From positions 4,650,001-4,714,000 of the forward strand of contig NC_135121.1 in the NCBI RefSeq assembly GCF_050908995.1: a DNA stretch of 64,000 nucleotides, read 5' to 3'. This DNA is from Andrena cerasifolii (lineage: Eukaryota; Arthropoda; Insecta; Hymenoptera; Andrenidae). The translations under genes were made by a program, and so were the position numbers. Below are positions 11,364-23,311 of the stretch, piece after piece. A model generated the notes under the pieces. The model saw only the letters and a program-made list of their open reading frames with translations, had not been told where the DNA came from and did not search any database. Each line of letters starts with the position of its first letter. Positions within the stretch are counted from its first letter, which is position 1.

Positions 11364-12455
11364 GGGTAAAGTAGCCGAATATGAGGCCCATTTCTTAAAA
11401 ACATTATAACTCTTGACTGAGAACACATTTATTAAAATTCGATACACGTTTTAAAAGTAGAATATGTATTCTTAGCAACTTACTGGAAAGTACTATAACA
11501 AAAATTAGGTTTCATTATAATAAAATTAAAACGAAAGTCATTCAAATACGCAGATAAAAAAAATAGGTTCCTAATATAAGACCCAGTTCGTTTTGTCCTG
11601 AAACTTATTTATTTTTTTTATAAAGTCGGCATGTGAAATCTATTTCTTCACTACCACAGTCTTCGTGGGCCCACCACCGAAGTCTTATGGGCCCACCACG
11701 CCCACTTTATACGTACACTTAACCCATTGTTCACCTAGCACAGTGTTGACTAACTGGTGGCTCGCGAGCCACCGGGGGCACCTCCGCTTTGCTGCTACGC
11801 TGAACGGCCCCCCTCCATACCTACCAGGCTCTGACGATCACGGTGAATTTCTCGTTCTTTCCTTCACTGCGATCGTCAGAGTCTGGTAGGTATGGAGGGG
11901 GGCCGTTCAGCGTAGCAGCAAGGCGGAGGTGCCCCCGGTAGCGCGCGAGCCAACCCTGACCTAGCACATCTGAAGAATAAAGACCTGTGCAAAACAAGCA
12001 CTCTGCAGCATAATTTTCTTTCTTAATCACTTTCAGCATTCAGAACAATTTCTTCTTCACTCTCATCAGTAGAACTTGCACGGGTCTCATATTTGAAAAC
12101 AATAACATGATAACTACTAAGTAGTTTCGAAGTTAAGTCTTCATCATTTAATGACATGCAACTAGTAAGTCTTAAACGCACTGTACAATAGTATTTGTGA
12201 AAATCATTATACACTTACCACTTTAGAGGTATTTGTAATTTAATCGAACCACTTCAAAAACTTTCTGCAACGTATTTCAGAAATATGTGCTTGCTCAAGA
12301 CGCTCAATTGATTACAATGCCACTGTGCGGACAAAACAACTAATACAGGGTTAGTTAGTAAAGAAATAGCACCGTTATGGCATTCAAGAGTTCTGTAGCG
12401 GAGATAAGCCGGGGTCTCATGTTAGGGGAGGTCGTCACATTCGGCTACTTTACCC
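11364..12455. mobile_element. GGG-ended element with TA target; hAT MITE nested inside
   Basis: The left end GGGTAAAGTAGCCGAAT (11364) is matched in inverted orientation by ATTCGGCTACTTTACCC (ending 12455). TA flanks both (11362-11363 and 12456-12457). The TIR is about 18 bp perfect and then degrades. It belongs with 26441-27230 and 28410-28949 as a structural class: G-run termini, TA flanks, 0.5-1.1 kb and no coding. The superfamily is not certain; TA fits Tc1/mariner. A separate hAT MITE (11741-11958) interrupts it. Confidence 0.8.
11741..11958. mobile_element. hAT-type palindromic MITE (218 bp), nested
   Basis: A perfect 8-bp target duplication ACCTAGCA flanks it (11733-11740 and 11959-11966). 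The ends are CAGTGTTG... and ...CAACCCTG. The arms pair over about 100 bp, including GGGGGCACCTCCGC and a segment beginning CTACGCTGAACGGCCC, leaving a short loop near 11850. It sits inside the GGG-ended element at 11364-12455, so it is the younger insertion. Confidence 0.92.
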
Positions 12456-12457
12456 TA

Positions 12458-13759
12458 CATCTTTATTTCTTCTTTGCCTCCTTGAACATAATTTCCTGGG
12501 TAATGCACAACATGTATCCAGCGAATAATCGCATTTGCAGAATTCTTTATTTAGTGCATGCGTGAAAGACCTATTTACAATTATACACTGCAACACATTT
12601 GTCACTGGGTATTTTGTTTGTGTAAATTCTTATTTGTCGTATAATACACATCTATTTCAGCTGTAAGCTTTTAACTCGTCAATTGGAGTTTGCAAGGTCA
12701 GTAGTAAAGTCCTAAGCGTCGTCCCAAGTGGGTTGTGTTGTACAATAATTTTGTAGGCCAACTAACAAAGAAGGGACATGAAAGAGTAGAGGGACGAGTT
12801 TCCAGGAAAAGGAGTATAGAGCGATTTAATAAAATAAATGATAAAAGTACTGTATCTCTGGTCGAAGTCGGAAAATTAAAGTGTCGTCGACAAATGTTCA
12901 CGGCGTTTCCGTAGGAAATGGAAGAATGAAGGAAAATCGTGGGCACGGCGCGACGCCGTAAGGAAATAGCAATGAAACAAGCGCTCAAATTAGAGCGACG
13001 TTTTTACGACTAAACGACTGTAATTTCGTGTTTTTCTGTTATTTTCCCTTCTTTTTACAACGCCATCCCAGTCGGCACTCCTGCGATGCATACGCATCAT
13101 TCACGGAGGATTTAATTCTTAACATTTCAGGGCCGATTTATCTGTCTCTTCTGATAATTAACTTACGGTTTACTAGCGTAGTGACCCTAATAGAGTTGTC
13201 GGCACATGCCTTTATCCAGAGTGTGCTCCGGGAATAATTGGGAGAAAGAGAAATACAAAGTTGATAATAATTCTGTACATATTTAGTTATAACATTTTTA
13301 TTACATAGCACTGACATAACGATTTGTCTTCAATTCCATAAAATGATACATTTTCATCCAAATCTAAAATTTGGATAAAAATGCTCAGTTTCTAGTCGAT
13401 TACCGAAATATAATCGAGTTTTGTCAAAAGAATACCGCAAACTGGGGGAACATTGGCATGGGTGTTCAGGCGGTAAAATCTGCCTTCATAGAGGAGTGTG
13501 TCGAACTGCAAAATTTGTTACTGTTTATCCAATGCTATAGAGTGCAAACAATATTTATTGGAATTCTTTATGTTCACTGTCGGAAAGTATGGTCATTTGC
13601 CTGTAAAACAAGTTAAACCTTATCGAAATAGGACGTATTTTTAACAAAGGTACCGTCATGTCTACGTTTGGTCCCACTGTGCGGCGCCACATATGCATTT
13701 TGTCCGCGCGGACCAACCGCTCGCGGTTTACCCACGTCACATTCAGAATCTTATGAGAG
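12458..13759. other. Spacer without recognisable genes
   Basis: Mixed AT-rich DNA. A frame at 12698-12988 (minus) is open for 96 codons but has no recognisable motif. Nothing else is supported. Confidence 0.45.
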
Positions 13760-13768
13760 GTGTCACAC

Positions 13769-13912
13769 TAGAGCGGACGATCCGCGCGACGGATTTTTGG
13801 CCACTGCGTGAGGCGGTATGCTCGCTCCTTAGGGAACACATAAAATCTTATGAGAGTAGCTGGACCGTGGCGTGCGGCGGTCAATAATCCGTCGCGCGGA
13901 TCGTCCGCTGTA
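13769..13912. mobile_element. Palindromic MITE (144 bp) with 9-bp direct flanks
   Basis: The arms TAGAGCGGACGATCCGCGCG and their inverted partner ending ...GGATCGTCCGCTGTA are separated by about 60 bp. The direct repeat GTGTCACAC flanks it (13760-13768 and 13913-13921). This repeat is direct, not inverted, so it behaves as a target duplication of 8-9 bp. A YARNG-like terminus with 8 bp would suit hAT, and 9 bp would suit MULE. Confidence 0.75.
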
Positions 13913-13927
13913 GTGTCACACCCCTCA

Positions 13928-15765
13928 AGCCGGGTCCAGACCTGAATGCGTATACGCTGAGCAGGCTGAGCGCGCATGAATGACGCATGCGGAGTGGTCG
14001 AAAGTGCCATTGCGTCTTTCTTCACCAACTTCTGTGCTCAGCTTAAGCCGCGTCCAGATCTGAACCGAACGGCGAACCGAACGCCACTTGAGACTCCCTA
14101 ATGCCGCGTTCCTACGTGTGGAACGTATATTTCTAGCAATTTTCGCCAGTTTAGATAGAGTCTCGTGGCTCGCGACAGCTAAAGATTGAAGAACAGATAG
14201 TGTTTAGAGTAGCGCAGACCAAAGGTCTGTTGCTGTTTGTTTTTTTCTATAAATGTAATACATGCAGATATACGCAGCGGCTGCTTGATCTGCGGACATG
14301 GTGCTCGTGCGCACGGTGAAACTATTCTGAGAGTCCCGCAGACATTTCGAACCGTAGGCGTAGGTACGCTTGGGAAGGTCTGTGGCACACTCTTCGTTTA
14401 TCACCAACCTGTCTTGCTTTTTCAAACTACTTGACACCCCCAATGGCAAGGACGACAACAAGTCATGGTGGTGTGAGGGATAGGGATGCACGACTACAGT
14501 TGTTTCCCCTATGTGGGTGGGCCATTCCTTTGATGGTTCGGGACTTTACCGACATCGGCTGGGAACAGCCCGGACATCTCGGCGAGCCTGACTTTCCTTT
14601 GGTCGAGGTCCCTTCCTCGGTGTCATATGGCAGGCAAACCTTTGGTCTGCACTACTCTAAACACTCTCTGTCCTTCAATATTTAGCTGTCGCGAACCACG
14701 AGACTCTGTCTAAGCTGGTGAAAATCGCTAGAAATATACGTTCCACGCGTAGGAACGCGACATTAGGGATTCTCAAGTGGCGTTCGGTTCGCCGGTCGGT
14801 TCAGATCTGGACGCGGCCTTAGCCCACTCCGCAGTCGTAAAGATGGTGTGATTAGCTAATTAAACATACAGCTCAACCCTCCGAGACATCCTGTTTACCA
14901 ATACAGGGTGATTCTCCAGCGACGCCTGCCAAAGAGGTGCCGCCTGGTACTCTGTGGCGAGGACAATTCCCACAAGTGCTTCACCGAATTTTACAGAAAT
15001 GTCCAAGGGTTCCGCATTTCTCATCAGATCTTTGCGAAAACGACGGCAATTGATTCTTTATGTTTCGCCGATGAAACTAACACCAAGAACGACGTAACTC
15101 GGACCATTTCAAGCTGAATTCGTTAAAAATAGTTTCGTGTGATTTTTTAACACAACAGCGAGTCGATCAGGCTGTATGAATTAAGAACAATGCAGGGTAT
15201 AGTGAAGAAAAGAAAGACAAATTATTATTAAAGAAAATGTATTTTATATATTTTTGATTAACTGTTTATGACAATATCAGCAAAGGATTCAATTTATTCA
15301 CATAGATCCATCCGTCAGGATTAAAAAAAAAGATGCAAGTCCACACCTTCAATAATTTAGGTCATTAAAATTAATTTCTGTATGCGGGTTTCGTAAAAAT
15401 CGCCGAAAGCAGGTAACTTTGAAGATTTGTATTTTTTAAACAATTTCGAATTTGCAAAAATGAGGACTTAACCCTCCCTAATTTCATATGGACTACCATA
15501 CATTTCAATATCATGAAAATCCGAGTCATCGAGGATTTAGGAAAGTATCACATCTGCTTTTATCTTCCACGCTGAACGCAACGCACTCCAAGCTCCCTTT
15601 GTGAACGTCATCACAAATGACACGTTCACACTAGCATATGCATTCACGCTCACCCTTTCTGACTTAGAAGCATGCGATCCTGGCTACAGTTTCACCCGTC
15701 CACATGAGAATATTCGCGCGCGCTCAGCTTGCTCAGCGTATACTCATTCAGGTCTGGACCCGGCT
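13928..15765. mobile_element. PIF/Harbinger-like element, outer member of a nest
   Basis: The left end AGCCGGGTCCAGACCTGAAT (13928) and its inverted partner ending ...CCCGGCT (15765) match over about 65 bp, including GTATACGCTGAGCA. The flanking triplets are TCA (13925-13927) and TTA (15766-15768), so the 3-bp duplication is imperfect. It is interrupted by a related element at 14046-14818. The interior holds no transposase. A lone mariner-type CAGGGTG end lies at 14904. Confidence 0.7.
14046..14818. mobile_element. PIF/Harbinger-like element (773 bp), nested, TTA target
   Basis: TTA occurs on both sides (14043-14045 and 14819-14821). The TIRs start AGCCGCGTCCAGATCTGAAC on the left and GGCCGCGTCCAGATCTGAAC on the complement of the right. 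They stay similar for about 180 bp, through the segments GTGGAACGTATATTTCTAGC and GTGTTTAGAGTAGC. A further left end of the same family starts at 51391 after TTA. No transposase frame is visible in the roughly 400-bp centre. Confidence 0.85.
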
Positions 15766-15913
15766 TTACGTGGGCGCGGGCAAACCGGGAGACGGACAAA
15801 ACCCAAACGTGGCTTCGGCCTAACTTCCCATCTGACGACCTTTATTTTTTGACGAGTCAGGGAAGCAACTTGAGGTCATGCGTCGTCCTGGAAAAAAAAG
15901 TATACCTTTCCTG

Positions 15914-16208
15914 TTATCCAGTTTTTTTTATGAAAACCCAGCAAATGAAGTCGTTTCCTCGCGGGGGTTCATAACATTGGAATGCTGCAGCTATATCAGC
16001 ACATCTTTCTTCGATTACAAATGGACGTCCTGAACGCGATTCGACCTCCAGCGATTTTGCCTTCTTTATAGCGTCTGAACCATTTTTCTGTTGTCCTTTC
16101 ACTAACAAAACCATCCTCACAAACACCACAAATGCGTCTCGCTGCTGCATTCTCCGGTTTAAATGCATAAAATATCAAAGTACAAATTTTTAATCCTTCG
16201 CTCAGCAT
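15914..16208 (-). pseudogene. Mariner (Tc1/mariner) transposase fragment, N-terminal, frameshifted
   Basis: A mariner transposase binds its element's terminal repeats through an N-terminal paired helix-turn-helix domain and cuts with a DDD catalytic domain. Only the N-terminal part survives here. One frame starting at 16208 contains NAAARRICGVCEDG followed by VSERTTEKWFRRYKEG, the typical spacing of the mariner HTH region. Near 16055-16060 a one-base shift moves the match to another frame, which continues with SRSGRPFVIEERCADI, corresponding to the family's conserved SGRP linker. The match ends near 15950, after about 90 residues of a protein normally about 345 long. No catalytic aspartates are present and no mariner ends flank it, so it is a dead, truncated insertion. 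It lies just right of the Harbinger-like nest. Family identity is confident; the exact breakpoints are not. Confidence 0.78.
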
Positions 16209-16979
16209 ATTTAGCCTTGTATAGACATAGGAACATCGAAATAAATGAAGGATACAAACAGTTTATAAAAACTGAATGGAATAAACCGCGAAAAACCGCA
16301 CGAAACTTTTCGGTATCTAATATTTTGTACACGTGTGGAAAAGATTTTAAATTTTTTGCACCCGTAGAATTTTATATTCGTTTTGGTTACTGATTTATTT
16401 CCGAGTAAAACGTTGGAATTCTTGTGCGTATTACGTTCGATGAATTTTTTCCTACTTTTGTTCGCGACTTCAACTGTGTGGTGGAGGGGGGAGGGTGGAT
16501 AAATTAGGATGGAATATTTAAAATATTTGAAACAAGTACTGTTTCTATTGGGAAATGTAATTTCTAAATTTTCCCCGGGTACTGATAGAAATTTTATTGC
16601 TGTTGGTACAGTAATAATAATGAGCAATTTCCGCACGAATTTTTGAATGAGGTTAGGTAATTACACTTATAATTCCCGTAATTGTGTTTGTTCTGGCAAT
16701 ATTATATGTATATCATAATAGCAACATAATATATAATAGCATTGGCAACCTAGTTTTGCATTCTAAATTGTATGAAGTTCTTTTGTAACTTCCTGACCTG
16801 TTATCTAATTATATTTAACTATTTAAATTGACCCTGTAATTTTTTAAGAAAAAAAATGTTGTCGGAACTCTCATTGCTTCAAATATTTTTTTTATGTATA
16901 ATAACACTTTAAATGTCAACTTTCAACCATGTGCATATATTCAACAATGCTCAAACTTTATCTCAGATTTTTTTAGACT
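16209..16979. other. AT-rich spacer
   Basis: It holds a G-rich run near 16480-16498 (GGTGGAGGGGGGAGGGTGG) and otherwise AT-rich DNA. The minus strand has a 141-codon open frame (16211-16636) without recognisable motifs. No gene is supported. Confidence 0.45.
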
Positions 16980-17026
16980 TAATTTAACAAATAGTTTTTA
17001 AATAACAACTTATTGAAAATTGGCAG

Positions 17027-17088
17027 GGTCCAATTGACCCAGTGTGACAACGACGTTCTAAAAAGTAGGTGTGACAACGGAGGGTTAA
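17027..17088. mobile_element. piggyBac-like right end (single end)
   Basis: The complement of this stretch reads TTAA then CCCTCCGTTGTCACAC, and further in GGGTCAATTGGACCC, a pattern expected of a piggyBac-type terminus at a TTAA site (17085-17088). I did not find a matching left end upstream, so only one end is supported. Confidence 0.45.
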
Positions 17089-17090
17089 GG

Positions 17091-17576
17091 ACTCCATGAA
17101 AACACAGTTCATCCCTTTGCATCCCCTTAGGGGTTGGTTAGTGCAATATTCTGAAATTGAGTTTTAGGGATTAGTATGGGAAACCTTTGTATGTCAAAAC
17201 TAAATTGATATCTAATCGGGTCTAAGAGATATTTAGAAGTCCGTGGAAACGGTTACCCCTTTTCACCCCCTTAGGAGTTGATTAGGGCAAAATCCTGAAA
17301 TTGTGTTTTAGGCATTTGTGTGGGTAATGTTTGTATGTAGAAAAAAGTTGATATCTAATCGGGCCTAAAAGATATTGAGAAGTCCGTGAAAACACATTTT
17401 ACCCCTTTTCACTCCCTTGTGGATGGAATTTCCAAAAGTCCTTCCTTAGTGGGTGCCTACGTCATGAGGACAATGTGCATTCCAAATGTCACGTTCCTAG
17501 GTTAAACGGTTTGAGCTGGGCTTTGATGAGTCAGTCAGTCAGTGAATCAGTCAGGACTTCTTCTTTTATATGTATA
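17091..17576 (+). mobile_element. Helitron-like 3' region with three about 145-bp tandem units
   Basis: A unit beginning ACTCCATGAAAACAC/AGTCCGTGGAAAC/AGTCCGTGAAAACAC starts at 17091, 17238 and 17381 (spacing 147 and 143). Each carries CCCCTTAGG and TTGATATCTAATCGGG motifs. It ends in a block with GAGTCAGTCAGTCAGTGAATC (17529-17549) and CTTTTATATGTATAGATTGAACCC. In my recollection this order precedes the 3' hairpin of arthropod Helitrons, but the hairpin and CTAG end are missing here. The superfamily call is therefore tentative; the tandem structure is certain. Confidence 0.5.
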
Positions 17577-20500
17577 GATTGAACCCTAATTAATCCAGGT
17601 TTGTTTGGTTACAAGCTTGTAAATGTTACCTAAAATATTACAATTTGCAGCCCAATTATTAACTGCTACACATAGCTTTTACAGAGTTCACAGGTCGAGC
17701 GCAATAATTTCTTAAATAATTTATGCGCGTGAACTAGCCCAGCTTGTTGTCTAAGAACATACCTACTTAACCGCTTAATTGCTTTATATTATATGCGTGC
17801 AGTATCATGAAGAAACAATTTTATGTTAATAATGCGTTGCCATCTCTTCAATCCAACGATTTTAATATCGGTTTTTATAAATTTCCATCCAGTTTTGTTG
17901 CCCCTTTTAGAGTTTCTTGAGATTTTGTTGGAGCATGTCTTGTGGAATGATAAGATATTATTCCTCTACATACATATACATAAATATACATAAATGCATA
18001 TGGGTAACTCGAATCCGAATTCAATTTTACTCCGCTGAATCGATAAACCCTGTTAGCTGTTAGGAAGGACCAACCGTTCTACTCGAAGGCATATGAAGCA
18101 GAGCAATTGAATACAGGGTGCTCAGTTTGTATCTGAGTGAGTCCCGATTACATCCTTGCTCGAATCGTTCCACAAGGAGAGTGAATAGGGTACACCGAGG
18201 GTGAGCGAAACAAAGAAACAGTGAAGAACCCCTGACCGACTTAGGACCAACATTCGACAGCTAATAGCGGTTAGACAATTGCTGAGGATAATTGGTCCAC
18301 TAATGAAAGTTAAAAGTTCTATATCATAACTGCGGGGAGATGTAATCGACGAGTGTATAGCGAGGGAATACTGTATTCGCCGTATTAATATTGAAGTAAT
18401 ATAGGACCAAATAGTAAGTGTTACTACCTTGTTACTGACCAGTAGTGCATACCACAAATATGCTACTAATATAACATGTTCTCTCAGGATTCATATAAAT
18501 AAAATTAAATCCTGTATTCTATTAAATTGTTGGAGAACCACCGCTTGGAATAATAAGAATTTTCATATTTAATTATGATTGAATTATTACCAGACAAGAG
18601 GAAAAAAGTTATATCGACTATTAAAGGGTCGGTTGGCGAGCAACGGGGCGTGACGCAGCCAGGACTTTCGAGAACCGGAACCTACACGCGTCACAATCCA
18701 TTTTCACGTCAGGTGGCCCGACATTGCCGGATTTTTATTGGAATACTGCCAAGGTTGGTCTGTCACTTCTTCTGTCCGGGACCTGTATACGTGTAAAGAT
18801 TGAAGTACGTACGTAAGATGGAACGACGTATTTATTTACAGGGCGGTGGAGAGCAGGAAGATGTTCGCAGCGCCGTAACTCGCCACATGCCAGAGGTAAT
18901 GGCGATTTTATGTTGTCGAGTCGTTCTGAGTCACCACGACTACCGCCCGACACCAAAAGATCTCCCACGGCCAATACTGCTACCACCGGCATCCCACAAC
19001 CAGAGGCGGCAGGCTACCTACAGCAAGAACCTCATACAGGGTGATTTATAGAAACGGAACAGTTTCGTATCCATACATATTGTAGGTAGTCACTTGGAAG
19101 CTACAGAAACACGTGTTTGAACAAAAAACATCCATATGAATTTTAATTTCTCCGTGGGTTAATATTTTAGTGCGGAAGAGTGCATTCTTCCATTTTGTAC
19201 TGCTTGGATGACTCGGATACATGTAGACATCTATATTGTACGTGAAGCTTGCACTTGAATATTATTTAACTTTTTCGAAAATGAAATCTTTTATTTAAGT
19301 AGATGCCAATTAACATATAGTGTATAAAATAAAAATAATACAAAATTGTAGTTTGTAAAGCGAGCGATGAATAATATTTAATTAATTATTGAGATTTCTT
19401 AATATTCAATTTAGTATACAGTTTTATAAACTTCGTGGTTAGCATTACCCCGACGAAGTACAGCACGAGTAAATTAAAATAAAAAAAGGGGTTTGTTACG
19501 CTTCTAACGAAAAATGTTTCCTGCCCTTCCTCCATAGAGGTTAGTGCTTCCCTCCGGACCAAACTGTGACACAAATATAACTTGTCCTAGTTCCGTGGCA
19601 CACCCTATATGCACGACAATGCGGTCGCCTTTCCGTTTTCCAGCGGCCTTCTCTCTCGCTTTTTCCGGCCGCATATTACGCACTGAAAAACTTTTAGAGC
19701 GGCAACTCAGCTCATCTGTCCCGTCGTTTCGTTTTATCTGTGCCGGGAAAGAGAAAGAATGCATCGTCCATCATGGCCTCCCTCGATTATCCCACGGGAG
19801 GCATATGCTTCCACGGCATTCAACTTCCGGCTGAACTATGCGCGACCAGTCTTGTTCTTTCTACTTTGTCCTCCCTTACTCTCTCTCTCTCTCTTCTCTT
19901 CCCGCTTATCGAAAAATTCTATGTAAATTATGTGAAATACATACAGACTCGAGGTTATTATTTATCTTAATTGCATGCAGTTAAACAGTTTTTGTTAGCT
20001 TCGATAAAGTTCGTGGAGCGGATTACGTGGGGCAATTTACGCAATCCTCACGGGTTATATCTGTTATACGATATTGACGATAGGGGGAACTGATAGAGGG
20101 AAAAGTCCAATAGGATAATAATTTTTATTTTTCTACGATCACATTTTCGTGGTATTGCAATTGCACCTCCTTTAAGGATGGTTTACAGAAATTGACAATT
20201 CTGAAACTAGGGGTAGTATTTGTAATTTGTAGAGGGATTCACTACTCACGTCAGTGGGTTGTTCCCTTTTGTATACATATGTGTTTATTGCATATTAGGC
20301 AATACAGCAATTGCTTCACATTAATTTTAACAATAGTTTTTTTAGAAAACCGGTATTGAAGATATGCATCTATAAAGAATTTGTTCCTTATGCGGAAGTG
20401 ATAACTTTGAAAATACAAATTTTTCGTAAGTATCTGGGTGGTTATACTTTGAACTAGAATAAACGTGACAAGAGAATTCATAAGAAGTGTCTCTCTTTTA

Positions 20501-20856
20501 ATTGTAGAAAGTTAGAATTGTAAAAAGTTCTTGACATTATCAACAGACGCGGTCGCGTTTGGAAGCTAATTCCCCTTCCCCCTCTACCCATAGGCACACT
20601 GAGCGACCACGTCTCTATACACGAATGCTAGCGAAATGGGTACGACCCCGCAGTTATTTTGGCCTTATTATCTTATCTTAGACATAGTTCCGGTGTTTTA
20701 ACATGATCCAGCGAATAATTTTTATTTTTAACCCATTTGTTGTTTTACTTAATGTTTCAAGCTGTTTTTCTAAAAGATAAAAGAGTTATTTTGAATTAAT
20801 AGCTATCAAAATGATACTTTTTTTACGAGACAGTCAGACGTCACGTAGCTCTAGCA
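17577..20856. other. Long spacer with solitary mariner-type ends
   Basis: Lone TA-CAGGGTG motifs lie at 18114 and 19037 without detectable partner ends. A (CT)n tract lies near 19877-19900. A GC-richer patch at about 19540-19850 is open in several frames on both strands but shows no domain. No gene is supported. Confidence 0.45.
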
Positions 20857-20955
20857 CTTGACGCCAGTAGATGTCGCCATTCTGCTTTTACTTCTCCACT
20901 TGACGCCAGTAGATGTCGCCATTCTCCTTTTACTTCTCCACTTGACGCCAGTAGA
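20857..20955 (+). repeat. 42-bp tandem repeat, 2.4 copies
   Basis: CTTGACGCCAGTAGATGTCG recurs at 20857 and 20899 and starts again at 20941, with exact 42-bp spacing and one mismatch between the first two units. As 42 is a multiple of three, one frame gives a 14-residue repeat, TPVDVAILLLLLHL, but the frame is short and unsupported. Confidence 0.9.
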
Positions 20956-21687
20956 AAACTGCGTTAGTCAACATTTGAATTTACAGCTTGAGGTGAACCC
21001 ACAACGATACACTTTTACCGTTCAAAGTGTATCGCATTTTTAAATTACGAGGTTAAATTATTCAACATTCTACAGCTCTCGGGGATAACCAGGTACTCGT
21101 TCGGCCGCAACTAACAAACTGAAAATTAAAACACCGATCTTCGGCTTCGCAGCTGGCCTCAGCCTTGGCTCGTAACAGGGCTATGGATCGTTGGCTGAGG
21201 TGAGTTCCGGAGCATTGGTTGTGGTGGACGTGGGAATAGCAGCCGAAGAGCAAAGTGGCCGGTGGCCAAACATATTTAGAGTCCCTATCTTGCCGAACCC
21301 TCTACTTAACTGCCGCTAAAGGGTATCCGGACTGCTCCATTGCTCTGTAAACTACTGCATGTGTGTAAACCCGACCATAGTTTCGCGGGTCATCGTCACA
21401 ACTTTCTGCGTACTCCGCGGAAGCGAATCTTTACCCACATAATGTCGGCGCACTAACAACCGAGAGTCAATTAAAGAAAAAACCCAGTAATAGTTACATA
21501 TCTGCTAATGAAAAATAAAAATTTCTATATCTCTCATAAAATTTCCATAAGACCGTTAAGAATGAATTAGTAAGGGTTCTTTTATGAAAATGAAAAATGA
21601 TGTCCAACCAGCTACTTTTAATTATACAGAACATGAAATTAATTTACAAAATTCGGGAGTGATTCAAATTACGTGTAACTGAAAATA
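20956..21687. other. Spacer
   Basis: No recognisable gene or repeat. Confidence 0.4.
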
Positions 21688-21733
21688 CAGTAAATTCTCG
21701 TTATTAGTTCGCCAGATTGGTTTGTTGTACGTT
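21688..21733 (+). mobile_element. Solitary pogo-like left end
   Basis: TA (21686-21687) is followed by CAGTAAATTCTCGTTATTAG, resembling the ends at 5398, 25555 and 58439. I did not find an inverted partner downstream. About 80 bp on, at 21806-21842, a short palindrome GCGGCTTC...GAAGCCGC lies on either side of ACATACATATGT. This is probably a truncated insertion. Confidence 0.45.
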
Positions 21734-22293
21734 TATCTCTATCCCCACTAACTGGGGAGGACCCCCTAGGAACCAGTCAAGCGCTAAATACGACACGACT
21801 CGGCGCGGCGGCTTCTACATACATATGTGCGAAGCCGCCGACTGGCAATAGAAGACCACAGCCTTAATGAAACATTAAAAATTAAAATTTTTGGTTTTAT
21901 TCTTATGAAAATATTTTTAACATATTAATGAAATCTTTTTTAGTGAAAACAAGACCAAGTATTTTGTGCTTTGGAGAATTTTGAGTTATTTATTATAATA
22001 TTAATAACTTTGATTTTCTTTCACTATCGCTTGTGATAAATCATGAAAACGGTTTGTTGGTTATAGAGGGAAGTCTCGTACAACACGGTTAATTCATACA
22101 GTTAAACAAAATTCAGAAGTATGTACTACAAATCAGCAGAAACATATAGTGATATAAATAATTCAAATACACTCAATTTTTTGTGAATCAGTGGGGTTGA
22201 CTTTAACTTCGGCAGCTTACTTTTTACGGAAAATGAATGTTGTTCTCCAATCAGACAAAATCAATGTTTCGTGATTGATTTCCCTTGTTCTTG

Positions 22294-22850
22294 AATCCTT
22301 CGATTATGGGAGCACCCTAAATAGCAAATGACAATATAAATGAATTAGTTTAGTAATTAATATTCAGATACATTATAAATTTAACAGTTCATGTGTAGCT
22401 ACTTATCTTTAGTAATGCGGTGATATTTTTGAACAATGTATCAAACTTTAGATACATTCACTTTTCGAAGCTCCAATCTATGTATTGACCGTTTTCAGTA
22501 TTAATCACAGTCCATTGGTCCGAATCCTTTGCACAGAGTAAATTATTCTGTAATGGAATTAATATTAATTCTCACTGCCGAAGTGATACAGGTCGTCATG
22601 CATACTTTAGAAACAATTATTTACGGAGGGTGGGGGGTGTGTATCCACGGTTTTTACTCGAATCATGGTATCATGGATTTTATCTTCTTTTGGGTGTGAT
22701 AAATTCCTATCCTTTTTGGATCATTCGATTATTGAAGTGCCCTAAATAACAAACAACGATACCTATAAATGAATTTGTTTATCGGTAATTAATATTCAGA
22801 CACATTCTAAACAATTTGTGTATAGCTACTTACGTTTAATAATGTGATGA
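22294..22850 (+). repeat. Diverged direct repeat pair (22294-22430 and 22716-22850)
   Basis: Both blocks run in the same order: CCTAAATA(G/A)CAAA, ATAAATGAATT, GTAATTAATATTCAGA, GTAGCTACTTA and AATG(C/T)G(G/A)TGAT. They are about 420 bp apart with many substitutions. A similar ATTCGATTAT...GTGCCCTAAATA leader precedes both. The origin is unknown. Confidence 0.65.
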
Positions 22851-23311
22851 TGTCTGTATTTTCTATTTTCTGTGCTGTTCCTGTTCTTCTTCTTTATCAG
22901 GATGGTTATCACAATCTCCAGGAATGGCTGGAGCACTTCTTCGTATTCAGCGAATGGTAGTGGGATGGAGATTGTATGTACTTGGCGGCTATGGTCCTAA
23001 CAGATAATCCACTCTCTAATTCTTGCAGGATCTGCAACCTCTGTTCCATAGTTAATGGTAATCTAATAAGATTAAGGCTAATAAGATAGAAGACAATATA
23101 AAATTTATAAAAGAAATTAAAGTATACAATAATATTAGATAATAATAATAAAAGGAGCTAAAACTAGAATACTACTGTAAAATAACCTGGTATAATACCT
23201 TTCTAGTCGCTAATGACACAATTGTTGATGCAACTATAAATAGACACACAGAAAAACTTTAGTACCTACTTACACCATTTGCAATGTCGTTTGTAGTTAG
23301 GAACTTCATTC
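22851..23311. other. AT-rich spacer
   Basis: No gene recognised. Confidence 0.4.

Noticed and set aside
18114..19044. Two CAGGGTG motifs as ends of one mariner element
   Set aside because: They are in the same orientation and the sequences after them differ, so they are not a TIR pair.
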